Assembly: GCA_024196135.1 (NCBI GenBank)
Contig: JAMQCK010000787.1
Span: forward strand, 1 to 15,830
Reading direction: 5' to 3'
DNA from: Pleurotus ostreatus/Saccharomyces cerevisiae fusant
Taxonomy: Eukaryota; Opisthokonta
Length of the DNA stretch: 15,830 nucleotides
A model generated the notes under the pieces. The model searched no databases, had not been told where the DNA came from, and saw only the letters and a list, made by a program, of their open reading frames with translations. The position numbers were made by a program, and so were the translations under genes. This document shows, one piece after another, positions 1 through 9,550 of this stretch; positions within the stretch are counted from its first letter, which is position 1, and each line of letters starts with the position of its first letter.

Positions 1-130
1 GCAGACCACATGGACCTACACCACGCACGTGCAAAGCACGAGGTTTTGTCCGCTCGGCCCGCGCTTGTCTCTTGTTTCTGGCGCTCGTGTACATTCACTT
101 CACGAACATAACGGCTTTACCGTATATACC

Positions 131-1590
131 ATGGACGCAGTCGAACGCGAAAACGAAGCGCGCCAAAAGAGATGGTACACTCCTCACTGCCCTCTTATGC
201 GAGTGGCCACTGACGGATTTCCAGGATCAAGGACAAGAAGGTCGGCGAGGGTATGTATGCCGTTGTATACCAAGGTCAGTATCTTCACGCGCATTACTGT
301 GTTGGATATCTGATTGTGGTGGCGTAGGACGAGAAGCGGCCAGCAAAAGGCGCTGCGCCATAAAGAAGATCAAGGTCGGGCAATTCAAAGACGGCCTCGA
401 CATGTCCGCCATACGCGAAGTGAAGTACTTGCGTGAGCTGAAGCACGTAAATGTCATTGAGGTAGGGCCTGTGTCTGAACTTTGCGCTCAACTTCGGCTG
501 ACGAATGCAGCTCTTGGACGTCTTCTCGTCGAAATCTAACCTAAATTTGGTCCTCGAGTTCCTCGACTCCGACCTCGAGATGATCATTAAGGACCGGAAT
601 TTGGTCTTCCTGCCCGCTGATATCAAGAGTTGGATTGCTATGACCTTCCGAGGCCTAGAATACTGTCATAGGAACTGGATCCTTCACCGCGTGAGCCGTT
701 ACGCGTACGTTCCTCGGCATTGTCTCAAATACCATGTCTTCTAGGATTTGAAGCCCAACAACTTGCTCATCGCCTCCGATGGCCAGCTAAAACTCGCTGA
801 TTTCGGTCTCGCGCGCGATTTCGCGGACCCAGGGCATAAAATGACCTGCCAGGTCATCACTCGCTGGTATCGCCCACCGGAGCTGCTCTTCGGCGCCCGC
901 TATTACAGCAGCGCAGTCGACATCTGGTCGGTGGGGTGTATCTTCGCAGAGTTGATGTTGCGGATACCGTACCTCCCTGGCGAGAGCGACATGGACCAGA
1001 TAAAGACGATTTTCCGCGCGCTGGGCACGCCGACGGAGCAAGAGTGGCCAGTAAGTGAAAATTTGTGGCCAATCACCATATGGAGAGCAGGAGCTGACCG
1101 GTCGAAGGGACACACGAAACTGCCGGATTATGTTCCAGTGGGCCAGTTCCCGAAGCCACCGATGCGTGACCTGTTCACCGCCGCGAGCGGTGACGCGATC
1201 AACTTGTTGGCGAGATGCCTCACGTATGAGCCTCGAAAACGGATTAGTGCACGAGAGGTAAGCCTTGACGAACCGTTTAGCTCGTCCCCATCTCGTCCCC
1301 CGCTGTGCTAATGCCGTGACCCGCAGGCCCTATTCCATCCATACTTTACCGCGCTACCGAACCCTACGCATCCATCCGCTCTGCCCAGGACGGAGGCGCA
1401 GCTCACCGCGCTGAAGGCACTGGAGGAGGCAGAGGGGAATGTGGAAATGGCGTCGACAGGTCCTGGCGTGCGGGCGTTGCCGCCCAACAGGCTGAAGCGC
1501 AAGCTGTCAACGGCGACGGACGAAGCAAAGAACCGTGCTATCGCGCGCAAGTTGGATTTCTCGAAGGCACCGCCTACGAGTTCACCTTGA
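131..1590 (+). CDS. kin28: CDK7/Kin28/Mcs6-type cyclin-dependent kinase (TFIIH kinase)
   Basis: Exons 131-174, 225-274, 328-461, 511-690, 745-1050, 1108-1257 and 1327-1590 join in frame into 375 aa, a normal length for the family. Visible kinase signatures are: glycine loop VGEGMYAVVY (about 21-30, Met where Thr is usual), ATP-site Lys44 in AIKKI, a GLDMSAIRE cyclin-binding helix (54-62) typical of Kin28 rather than the PSTAIRE of CDK1, HRDLKPNN (135-142), DFGLAR (155-160), and the T-loop MTCQVITRWYRPPEL. Thr170 of that loop falls at the same number as the activating Thr of human CDK7. The YRPPEL spelling (not YRAPEL) matches my memory of fission yeast Mcs6. The tail ends in a basic stretch with RKLDF. 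By family knowledge the enzyme pairs with cyclin H and Mat1, phosphorylates the RNA polymerase II CTD and may activate other CDKs in the nucleus. The start is the first ATG of this frame. Intron 5 is stop-free and of length 3n, so its removal rests on family alignment. Confidence 0.95.
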
Positions 1591-2102
1591 GGTCTTTCGC
1601 TCGTCGGGTGTAGTACATACCGGCGAGTCGACAAGGTCGACATGGATGGTGGACCGCGAAGGAGTGCCTGATAAAAGCACGGGCGCTTCTGCCGTCTCAA
1701 ACTCACGAGTATGAGGACGTTTTGAAAAGACATGTAGCGACAGAACTTCAAGGAGAGTATAGGATTCCAAGCAAAGCCGATGCAATCATTGTCCGGTTAG
1801 AGTTCCCAAGTGTGAAGAGATGCGGATGACGGTTAGTAGCTCATTCTCAATGTACAGCGCGCAGTTGTTCGATCCATACCGATGACACTGCTCCTCTCGC
1901 ACTTCGCGTGTCCCTCTCCTTCAGACACGCATATCTTACCCTAAGGAATGACTTTACTAGACTGCTCAGGTTTAGGCGCTCTGTGACAGGATTTGGGCGA
2001 GGATGAGCGGACCGAAATTCCAATTCCCAGCTTCGGATTTGGTGCTTGGGGAACCCGCTCAGCCCCTTTCCCTCCGCTTGCTAACCACCCTCATCATCTA
2101 CC
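1591..2102. other. Intergenic spacer between the kinase and the amine oxidase
   Basis: These 512 bases separate two genes on the same strand, so they should hold the kinase 3' end and the oxidase promoter. Short open frames occur on both strands, but none has recognisable protein character or splice-linked continuation. A pyrimidine-rich run precedes the oxidase ATG, as is common in fungal leaders. I see no clear TATA box. Confidence 0.6.
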
Positions 2103-3581
2103 ATGAGCGACTTCGACGTAGCAATTATCGGCACAGGCTGGAGTGGCCTCTCCGCGGCGCGCGTACTCCAGGCGAAGGGGAAGAAGGTCCTGGTACTCGA
2201 GGCGCAGGACCGTCGCGGTGGACGCGCGCTCTCGAAGACCATCGATGGGATGATCGTGGATGTTGGGTGCAGCATGATCCACGGGTATGACAAGGGGAAC
2301 CCGGCGAGGGAGATCGCGGAGGCGTTTGGCGCGGTGAGTTCCGTTTCATGGGTGGGGCGGTGAGCGGGTGTGCTGACGAGATTGCAGGACGTGCAAGTGC
2401 TGCAGGGATCCATGCCGCGGCTGATCGCTCAGGGGGAGGGCACGCAGACCCTTGAGGCTGGCGCCGTGGTCGCCGAGGCCGGCAAAGCCGGTGCAGGCGG
2501 CATCGACCTATCGCAGGTCGATCGCGCCACCGTGTCAAACACCAAGTCTCTCTACGATCACTTTGCCTCCCACTCCCCTCCCAAGGACGCCCTTGCGTTC
2601 CTGCGTTTGAACGAGCTCGGTCCAGGCATCCCCCTCGAGACGATCTCGCTCAAGTATTGGAAGTATGAGCGGAACTTCGCAGGCGTGGATGCCGCCCCGG
2701 TGAAGGGATACGCGTCCCTCGTGGAAGATATTTGGAAGAGCGTGGAGACTGCAGCCACGAACCCGGTCAAGGTAGTCCTGAACGCGGAGGTGACAGCGCT
2801 GGAGCATCTGGCTGCGGCTGGCACTGTCAAGGTGACAACGAACGACCCGCGCGACTCCGCCTCAACGCCGACCACACACACCGTTCCCATCGTCCTGAGT
2901 ACCATCCCCCTCGGTGTGCTCAAGGAGAAAGTGACAACACCCTTCTTTTCCCCGCCCCTCCCGCCCTCCACCCTCGGCGCCCTCAACCGCTCCAGAACCG
3001 GCGACCTCAACAAGATCTACCTCTCCTACCCCTCCGTCTGGTGGCCCGGCGGCGACGAGAAATTTGTCCTGCTCGGCCCCTCCACCCCCATCCCCTCCCC
3101 CTCATCCCTCACATCGCCCGACGACATCTGGGCGCACACGACGCTCATCGCCGAAAATGTCGCCGCGTCGATCTCTTCCCGCGCAAGTGCCTCCAACAAG
3201 GCCGTCCTCCTCTTCATGGTCGGCGCGAATGCCGCGCAGGCACTCGAGCGCTTCACGGACGCGGAGATCCAAGCGTCGCTGCACACCTTCCTTGTTCGCA
3301 AGCTTGGCGGCCCTGGGGCCACGGCGCCTGTGCCGTCGTCTATTCTAGTGACGCGTTGGCGGGCGGACCCGTGGGCGCGAGGCGCAGCGTCGACGCCTGT
3401 GACGGTGGACAACGATGGCCCATTGGACTTCATCGAGCTCAGCCGCTCGGTGTGGGATGATCATCTTTTCTTCGGTGGCGAGCACACTGAGCTGGATCAC
3501 CACGGCAGTGTGCCGGGGGCGATTTTGAGTGGAGAAAGGGAGGCGAACAAGATCCTGACCGCATTTAAGGCGAGGCAGTAG
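2103..3581 (+). CDS. FAD-dependent amine oxidase (polyamine oxidase/LSD1-like superfamily)
   Basis: Two exons, 2103-2333 and 2388-3581, give 474 aa. The N-terminus begins directly with a Rossmann dinucleotide fold: [17 protein letters not shown] (6-22, GxGxxG at 10-15), then VLVLEA with Glu33 for the ADP-ribose hydroxyls, then the amine-oxidase signature RRGGRA (37-42). The C-terminal FAD motif is FFGGEHTE followed by [14 protein letters not shown] (about 438-463), where related oxidases usually have [19 protein letters not shown] segment corresponds to the conserved W-x-x-DP-x-x-x-G element. By family, it oxidises an amine substrate with O2 to give an aldehyde or imine and H2O2. The substrate cannot be read from sequence, but polyamines are a reasonable guess. 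No signal peptide is visible, because the FAD motif starts at residue 6, and no clear PTS1 is seen (the C-terminus is KARQ). The single 54-nt intron is in phase 0. The gene is intron-poor compared with its neighbours. Histone demethylation is unlikely because SWIRM and tower regions are absent. Confidence 0.87.
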
Positions 3582-4034
3582 GGCAGCAGTGTATCCATAC
3601 TTTGCATAGGTAAATACAAATGTAAGACCGATCAGATCTCCACTGAGCTCGAAATAAAGAAAGCGGTAAGTTGGACCATGACGTTGCCTAATGGGGGGAG
3701 ACATGTAGCTAGCTCTAGGCTCCAGCACATCCCTTTGCCCTTGCTTACGCTCCGGATACGGTCTGGCTCAAGATCTTGAACATCACCATCGAGCCTTAGC
3801 TGGCCATCTTCAGGCTACGGAGGGTCATAAACTTTTTCAACAATCACAGCCCATAAATTCTTTGTCTACTCAACGCACAAAACATCTACAAGTACAAATA
3901 TCTAGAGATACACCACCCAGATACCAAGAATACATCGAAGGCGTGGGCCGCCAATCCTGACGTGCCGACGTAAATATTCGTGACTCATCGCCTCACATGC
4001 ATTCATGAAGGCACGTTCATAACGCACGGCCTAA
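3582..4034. other. Convergent intergenic spacer
   Basis: These 453 bases lie between the stop codons of the amine oxidase (+) and the glycosidase (-). They should hold the two 3' UTRs. The sequence is more AT-rich than the flanking genes, and apart from the AATAAA at 3653 I see no gene, repeat or hairpin worth naming. Confidence 0.6.
3653..3658 (+). terminator. Candidate polyadenylation signal of the amine oxidase
   Basis: An AATAAA hexamer lies about 70 nt after the oxidase stop codon, a normal distance for a 3' UTR. Fungal signals are degenerate, so this is suggestive only. Confidence 0.4.
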
Positions 4035-5568
4035 TCACCAACTTCGCCGCGCGTTCAGCTCCTTCAGCTGTGCCGCATAGTCTCGCCAAGCCGAGTGCAA
4101 GAGAAGCACGAAGGCCTGCGCCTCCGGACTGTGCTCGCCATCGGGTAGGCGGCTGCTAAAGGTGTACGGGTCGACGACATTCTGCAGCCAGCCGTCGTCG
4201 TCCATGCTCGACTCGACGAGCGAGAGCGCGCGGTTGGCAGCACGGTTCAAGGATGTGTCGCCGTCGAAGGCTGCCATGCGGTAGGTGACGGAGGCAAGAA
4301 GGGCGGTGGCGGCGCTGTCGGCGAAGGACGTGGAGTCGTCGACGACGTTTAGGAGGGTGCCGTTGTCGGTCTGTTCGGGCAATCGTAAGGTGTTTGTCGC
4401 AAGTTATAGGGTGCGAGATGCTTACCTGATACTCCCAAACCGCGTCGAGTGTCTCGCGTATCCAGCTAGCGAGATCAGCCTGCTGCGAGGCGAAGTCCCC
4501 CGCTTGCTCCGTGCGGTTCAAGGTCTGCAAGACGCGCAACATGCCAGCCGCGGCCCAGGCATTGCCTATTGAGACGAAAGGTGAGTACCAAGTAAGCGAT
4601 CCCGGACGTAACATGTCGCCGCTACGCGAATACGTAGCCGCATCGACATCGCGTACCTGTCGCCCAATGCGTGTCGTCTTCCCACTCGCCGTAGATGACA
4701 TGGCGCCAGAGGCCGTTGTCTACCAGCGCATCACGGTAGAGGCGAATCTGATCGTATGCCAACTGCAGCAGGTTCGTGCCCTCTTCACCACCCTGCAGCG
4801 CACCATAGTACGCGAGGAAAGGGGGCACCATGTACACCGAGTCCGCCCTTCGGGAAGTAGTCAGTGATGCTGCATCTGTCCATCCATATGGGCTTCTATC
4901 ACACTCACCACAACTGCACCTGGTCCGCCCTATGCGAGATCGCGCCATCGTCCGTCTTCGGTGCGTAGTCCAACAAGTACGAGAGCTGGTCGGCAGCGGC
5001 GGTGGAGTACGAATTGTCCGACTTGTCACCGCGGGTCCAGTTCGCCAGAAGCACCGCGACGCCCAAGCCTATAGAGAACCGGCGATTCAGCACCTCAAAT
5101 CAACACGCTAGCGATGTATGCACTGCCAGCCGTCGGATGACGCGACAGGCTTGGCTGATGCTGCAATGATAGAAGTTGAACGCACTTGCGGGGTCACCTG
5201 CAGAATCGTCCGCGAAGAGAGTGAGCGTGTTGGGCTCCTTGGCCGCAAGAACGTTGCTGACGATGTCGAGCACGTCCTTAAGGGTAGAGGAGTTGTCGAG
5301 CGTGCCGGGTGGGGGGAAGGCGGCGTCACTAAAGACGGAGTATGAAGCCCAGTTATATTCAGTCAGGGCTTCCGCCATAACGCCCAGTTCCCAACTATTC
5401 AGACAGCTCAGTGACAGCAACGTGAACACAAACAAAGCAGGCGCACCTCTTGTTCGCGCTGTCCCACAAATTGCCTGCAACCTTCTCCACGACCGGGGTC
5501 TGCAGGCCGCTATGCAGCGTCCTATTGAGCAGGGCGCTGGCCATCGGGAAGAAGCCCGGGATGTACAT
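4035..5568 (-). CDS. GH105/GH88-like six-hairpin glycosidase (putative unsaturated rhamnogalacturonyl hydrolase)
   Basis: Reading the minus strand, exons 5568-5447, 5394-5186, 5068-4909, 4847-4657, 4565-4426 and 4370-4035 join in frame into 385 aa. Landmarks of the fungal GH105-like family as I know it are: KVAGNLWDSANK followed by SWELGVMAEALTEYNW, HRADQVQLWADSVYMVPPF (Asp166 sits where family members place the catalytic Asp in W-x-D-x-x-x-M), HWATGNAWAAAGMLRVL (about 224-240), DDSTSFADSAATALLA, and SPEAQAFVLLL near the end. Such enzymes remove the 4,5-unsaturated uronic acid left by pectin lyases from oligosaccharides; that substrate is inferred from family only. The start is the weak point. 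The first ATG in the first-exon frame downstream of a TATA-like element gives MYIPGFFPM without a signal peptide, although many relatives are secreted. An upstream ATG at 5703 adds 45 aa with no signal peptide character. The 117-nt second intron was placed by family fit (DPAS then LGVAVLLANW). Confidence 0.75.
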
Positions 5569-5666
5569 TGCGACTGAGCCAACAGGTGGTGAGCCGTACC
5601 CGCTAGAGAGTCTACAACAATGGCGAAGAATGGAAGGGGGCGCAGCACCTCGCCCCGCCCCACCCT

Positions 5667-5675
5667 CATATAAAG
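5667..5675 (-). promoter_or_regulatory. TATA-like element of the glycosidase gene
   Basis: The minus strand reads CTTTATATG about 100 nt before the chosen ATG at 5568. Transcription starting some 30 nt downstream would leave a leader of about 70 nt and exclude the upstream ATGs at 5703 and 5668. Confidence 0.35.
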
Positions 5676-7058
5676 CGTCGCCGCGCGAGGCTCGTGGGAC
5701 CAAAGGACATAGTTAGCCACGCATCCACGCAGCTGCATCTTGGGTTCTGATCCGCATGACTGCCACCGGTGTTCCCTGTCTGCCTATAATGCCCAGCCAG
5801 ATAGCAGCGACACCCCGGCCGACTGTCGGTCCCTCCGTGTGGATTGCGCGGGGGAAGACGCCGTATCGTCGAGAGTTATGTGTGGAGCGTACGTGAGGCT
5901 GTCAGGCAGCTGGACGTTGTACTGAAGTAGTCGACACGCTCGGCGGTCCGGGAAGACGCATGAAGGGTAGGATTCAATCGATACGGCGACTCGTCCCCCC
6001 TCGTGCCTACTGCGGCCAAGAGCGAGCGCTCGGCGGCGCCGACGTCACGCGGTTGTGACGCATGTGCGAGGCTTGGTCTGGAGATGGCGAGCAGGCGAGA
6101 ATATTCTGGTTGGCGGTAGGCTCTGCGAGTTGGCGAGTTAGCGCGCGGATACTTCACTCCGAAGTCCGGAAAGCAGACAATGCAAGGGGAATTTCGCAGA
6201 AGTTCGTGCTCTGGCGTGACGCGATCACGTGGAAAGTTCAACTTCGCGCGACGCGGTCGAGCCTTGACTTCAATGACTTCAGCCTTCGCTGCGTGTCACT
6301 TTGGGTGCCAAAGGGATGGAAGAGTTACACAAGAGGCTTGCGTGTGCATAAGGAGCGCGTGGAACTGATCATGAAGAGCCCATTGGCATCGAAGAAAGGT
6401 GCCATAGACGCCAAAAAGTATTCACAGAACTCACCATCGTACCAGACATCCTGCAGCCGTCAAATAGGAAGGAAGAGCACGCCGCGCTCAACAAGCTTCG
6501 TCAGTGGTTGAGCTTTGCTACGGATAACACCCATCTCACCTCCAACGTTGCCGTGCCTAAATCCCAATTGCTCTACCAAGCCGCGTGCAAGCATAGCGGC
6601 GTTCATACGCTCTCTATAAGGTCTTCATATCTCGACAGATGGTCAGGAGGGGTCTCGTACCATGAATGACGGGAAAGGTCATTGAGCGGTGGTCGAAGAG
6701 TCTAGCGCGATACGTATCGTCATTAGATATTTATCGTGAGTGTGAAGTGTCCCGCCGTATTGCAAGGAGCGAGCGTATCCCTCGGTCAAGGTCAGTGTTT
6801 TGCTGAGCAGCTTCTTGGAGATCGAAGTAGGCTTCTTCATTCGTCCGGCTACTGTACGCGAGCTCGAAAAGGGTCCGACAATGCACTGTATTGCAGCCTA
6901 AGCTGGCATATACGTAGGGGTTGAGGCAGCGAGCTATATCCTTGAAGGGAAGATTGAGGGAGCCAGTTAACGATGAAGGTCAGAACGAAGCCGGATGGGG
7001 GCAACTTCCGCGTCGTCGGGAACGACTGCGCGATCGCCACACGCATAGCCCGCCCGCA

Positions 7059-7064
7059 TATATA
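7059..7064 (+). promoter_or_regulatory. TATA box of the phosphomannomutase gene
   Basis: A TATATA in a GC-rich setting lies 92 nt before the phosphomannomutase ATG, followed by a pyrimidine-rich leader running up to the start codon. This is the usual layout of highly expressed fungal housekeeping genes. Confidence 0.5.
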
Positions 7065-7156
7065 CTCGCGACCTGCCACGTACTTTGCCTCCTCACCTCA
7101 CGTCTTCCCTTCCCCTACCATCGTATCCCGTCCCCCCAACACTGTTCAGCACCACT

Positions 7157-8402
7157 ATGGTCTCCTCCGCCTTCGCCGACCGCCCGCAGAAGAAGCTCGT
7201 CCTCTTCGACGTCGATGGCACGCTCACCCCCGCGCGTCAGGTGCGTGCATTCCCTCCAGACGCGTTTTCCGTGGTCACTGACGCGCCTATCGCACAGGGC
7301 ATCTCCCCCGAGATGCTCGCGGTCCTGCGCGACGTGCGCAAGAAGGTCGTGATCGGCTTCGTCGGCGGCTCCGATCTCGTCAAGATCACCGAGCAGCTGC
7401 AGGTACCCGGCATCGACGGTGCGTTTTCTGTGCCATCCCCCCCCCTCCCTGACCTTGCACGCACACATACAAGGATCTGACGATGCATTCTCTTCTACAG
7501 TGCTCTCGGAGTGGGACTATGGCTTCGCGGAGAACGGGCTGACGGCGTACAAGCAGGGCAAGCAGCTCGCGTCGCAGTCCTTCATCAACTGGCTCGGCGA
7601 GGACAAGTACAAGCCGCTGGTCAACTTCATCCTGCACTACCTCGCGGACCTGGATATCCCAATCAAGCGGTGCGTTAGGAGGGAGGGGATGCGCCCTGAC
7701 TTGTCGCTGATCGCGCGGTCTACTCTGCAGCGGCACGTTCGTCGAGTTCCGCAACGGCATGATCAACGTTAGCCCCATAGGACGCAATGCTTCGTGAGTG
7801 CGCCCTCATATCGCGTCCATCTACCTCTGAGCTGACGTCCTTCTAGCATCCAGGAGCGCCACGACTTTGAGAAGTACGACAAGGTGCGTGATCCCTCATC
7901 TTCGCACACGAACTCGGTGCTAACCGCCCCCTCCCTCCAGGTCCACGGCGTCCGCGCGGCCTTCGTCAAGGTCCTCCAGGAGAAGTTCGCCGACCTCTCC
8001 CTCACCTTCTCCATCGGCGGGCAGATCTCCTTCGACGTGTTCCCGACCGGGTGGGACAAGACGTACGCCTTGAGGCACGTCGAGGACGAGCAGTTTGAGG
8101 AGATTCACTTCTTCGGGGACAAGACGTACAAGGCGCGTTTGCATTGCATCTGGAAGCCTGCGTGTTGTTTGGCGGCTTGCGAGCCGTTTGGTAGCTTGTG
8201 AGCCGTCGGGCAACCTGCGAGCTGTTTGGCAGCTTTCGACCCATCGCATGCTACTTGCGTGCGTGAGGTGCACATATGCTGACGAATGGTCATACAGGGC
8301 GGTAACGACCACGAAATCTACGAAGACCCGCGCACCATTGGGCACAGCGTGACGAGTCCGGCGGACACGATCCGCATACTGAAGGAGCTGTTCCTGCAGT
8401 GA
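7157..8402 (+). CDS. SEC53: Phosphomannomutase (Sec53/PMM type)
   Basis: Exons 7157-7240, 7298-7418, 7501-7669, 7731-7793, 7847-7883, 7941-8132 and 8298-8402 join into 256 aa, the usual size for Sec53 (about 254). The HAD catalytic motif FDVDGTL holds the nucleophile Asp18 and acid/base Asp20. Then come GFVGGSDL (48-55), [28 protein letters not shown], the sugar-phosphate-binding [16 protein letters not shown] (131-146), [13 protein letters not shown], and [19 protein letters not shown] with the Mg-binding loop near Asp218. All blocks match yeast Sec53 closely. The enzyme interconverts mannose-6-phosphate and mannose-1-phosphate in the cytosol, feeding GDP-mannose to N-glycosylation, O-mannosylation and GPI anchors. 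Intron 1 is 57 nt and stop-free in frame. Intron 6 (8133-8297) has no usable GT donor in the right phase. Family alignment forces AAG|GC...CAG|GGC, so it appears to be a GC-AG intron, and it is stretched by a minisatellite. The gene is convergent with VMA12, stops 166 bp apart. Confidence 0.97.
8148..8242. repeat. Five-copy degenerate 19-bp minisatellite inside the last phosphomannomutase intron
   Basis: Tandem units start at 8148 (weak first copy), 8167, 8186, 8205 and 8224. A representative unit is GTTTGGCGGCTTGCGAGCC. Copies share the TGG..GCTTGCGAGC core and differ at several positions each. The repeat fills most of a 165-nt intron, whereas most other introns in the window are 49 to 120 nt. 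Confidence 0.85.
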
Positions 8403-8568
8403 ACCTACCTCCCCTAGGTCGGAGGAACGGACCGCGGCCTGTATAATATCCCTCGGCCTGCGAGATAGACAACGACAGCAAGTGCCTTTTTGTATAGATA
8501 ATGGGATGGATTGAAGCTATTGTACAATGGAGGTTCGCAGAATTGCGCAATTAGCCTGCAAAGGGTCG

Positions 8569-9358
8569 CTACGAATCCTCCGCAGACTCTTTCTGCGTTA
8601 TCCGTTTACGCAAGTCGCCTTCACCTGGCGCATCCTGGACGTCTGCAGATTGTCCTTTGCCGCTTGTAGGTTCTGTATCGTCCGTAATCTCGTTCGGCGC
8701 GTCGATGCGCTTGTGTCGCGCAGTCCGCCTCGTATTGAGCTTGAGAGGCTTCAGCTTGCCCGTGGCGCGCGACTGCCAGATGATGTAGAGTACGGCCTCC
8801 GAAATCGCTACGACCGCGCCCACAGCCAGCGCAAAGAGCACCCTCTATAGGTACAGTATCAGCATGACTGCCTACTGCTTGCCCATTCCAACAGATAACC
8901 ACAAAAATCCAACCACTCACCCACTCATTCCTCCACCCCGTCTTATCCGCCGCCCACCACGCCGCGAACGCCGCGCCCCCGACGCTCAGCAGCGCGTTCA
9001 GCAACGCCGTGATCGCCTTCCGGTCCCGCACGCCCTGCACCGCGGCATCTTCTGCGCTTTGCGGCGGCGCATACTTTCCGAGCTTCGCGTCCGGGGCGGT
9101 GCGCGTGCCGGCGAGGAGGGAGATCATGGTGTAATCGGATGGACTGAAGCCGAGAGACTGCAGGTCGGCCGCGCGCGCCCATTGCGAGATGCGGAGGAGG
9201 AGGGCGTAGGGGATTGTGAATGGGGGCGGGGTAGCGAGGTAAGGCTCGAGGCCGGCGGCGAGGGGAGGAGGAACGCGAGCGCGGAGGGGGCGAAGCGTGT
9301 CGAGAAGATGAGGCTCGAGGGAGACGGTGAGGTCGGGAGCGGTGGGGGCGGCGCCCAT
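8569..9358 (-). CDS. VMA12: Vma12/Vph2-like V-ATPase assembly factor (TMEM199 family)
   Basis: Exons 9358-8921 and 8844-8569 (minus strand) give 237 aa. An N-terminal soluble region begins MGAAPTAPDLTVSLEPHLL and contains ADLQSLGFSPSDYTMISLLAG and the LGKYAPPQ motif. Two hydrophobic segments follow, about 115-137 (ITALLNALLSVGGAAFAAWW) and 148-168 (VLFALAVGAVVAISEAVLYII), then a hydrophilic basic-acidic tail ending KESAEDS. This layout (soluble domain, two-helix hairpin, cytosolic tail) is that of the ER-resident Vma12 family. By family knowledge it works with Vma22 and Vma21 to assemble the V0 sector before export to the vacuole. The intron falls exactly between the two membrane helices, in phase 0. 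The start is the first ATG in frame, in a good context (CACAATGG). An upstream GTG at 9421 is not needed. The identification rests on topology and motif memory, so it is slightly less sure than the kinase or PMM. Confidence 0.85.
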
Positions 9359-9550
9359 TGTGTGCAGAGCAAGCCAACGAGGGATGTCTAGGGATGGTAT
9401 TCGATGACGGGCAGCTGGCACAGAGGTGCAGGTGAGGTCAGTTCGTGGTGGTCAGTGCAATGAACGAAGGACGCCGCCGTGATCGCCATCAACGGCGGCG
9501 TCGAAGTGATCGACTGCGCGTCACCTCCCTCCATCTCTAAGCGCCCAACC
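9359..9550. promoter_or_regulatory. Shared bidirectional promoter region of VMA12 and the ataxin-10-like gene
   Basis: Only 192 bases separate the two divergent ATGs, so both promoters and leaders must share this stretch. I see no TATA box, and the stretch is otherwise unremarkable. Confidence 0.6.

Larger units (their letters stand above)
5569..7156. other. Long intergenic region between divergent genes, possible eroded coding fragment
   Basis: The left part is the glycosidase promoter and the right end is the phosphomannomutase promoter. The middle has open frames but no gene I can name. The longest, a 149-codon plus-strand frame at 6062-6511, has no family resemblance and no good splice continuation. 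A different plus frame from about 6370 to 6669 looks more protein-like: it includes RKEEHAALNKLRQWL and VAVPKSQLLYQAACK, then stops. This faintly recalls the first half of an RFX-type DNA-binding domain (QWL, then VP-K/R-S and a Tyr), but I find no clean start or second half. It may be a relic or chance. Confidence 0.4.

Noticed and set aside
2732..3460. 242-codon plus-strand open frame inside the amine oxidase
   Set aside because: It lies wholly in the oxidase second exon in another frame, is Arg/His/Pro-rich as expected from GC-rich shadow translation, and has no family motif.
5569..5703. Upstream in-frame ATG at 5703 for the glycosidase
   Set aside because: It would lie upstream of the TATA-like element and adds a Gly/Arg/Pro-rich stretch with no signal peptide or family resemblance.
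6062..6511. 149-codon plus-strand open frame in the long spacer
   Set aside because: No recognisable domain, and the more protein-like signal in the same stretch (6370-6669) is in a different frame.
8864..9391. 175-codon plus-strand open frame opposite VMA12
   Set aside because: Antisense shadow of the VMA12 first exon; Arg/Glu/Gly-rich, no homology signal.
9359..9421. Upstream GTG start extending VMA12 by 21 residues
   Set aside because: GTG starts are not expected in nuclear fungal genes, and the ATG at 9358 has a good context.
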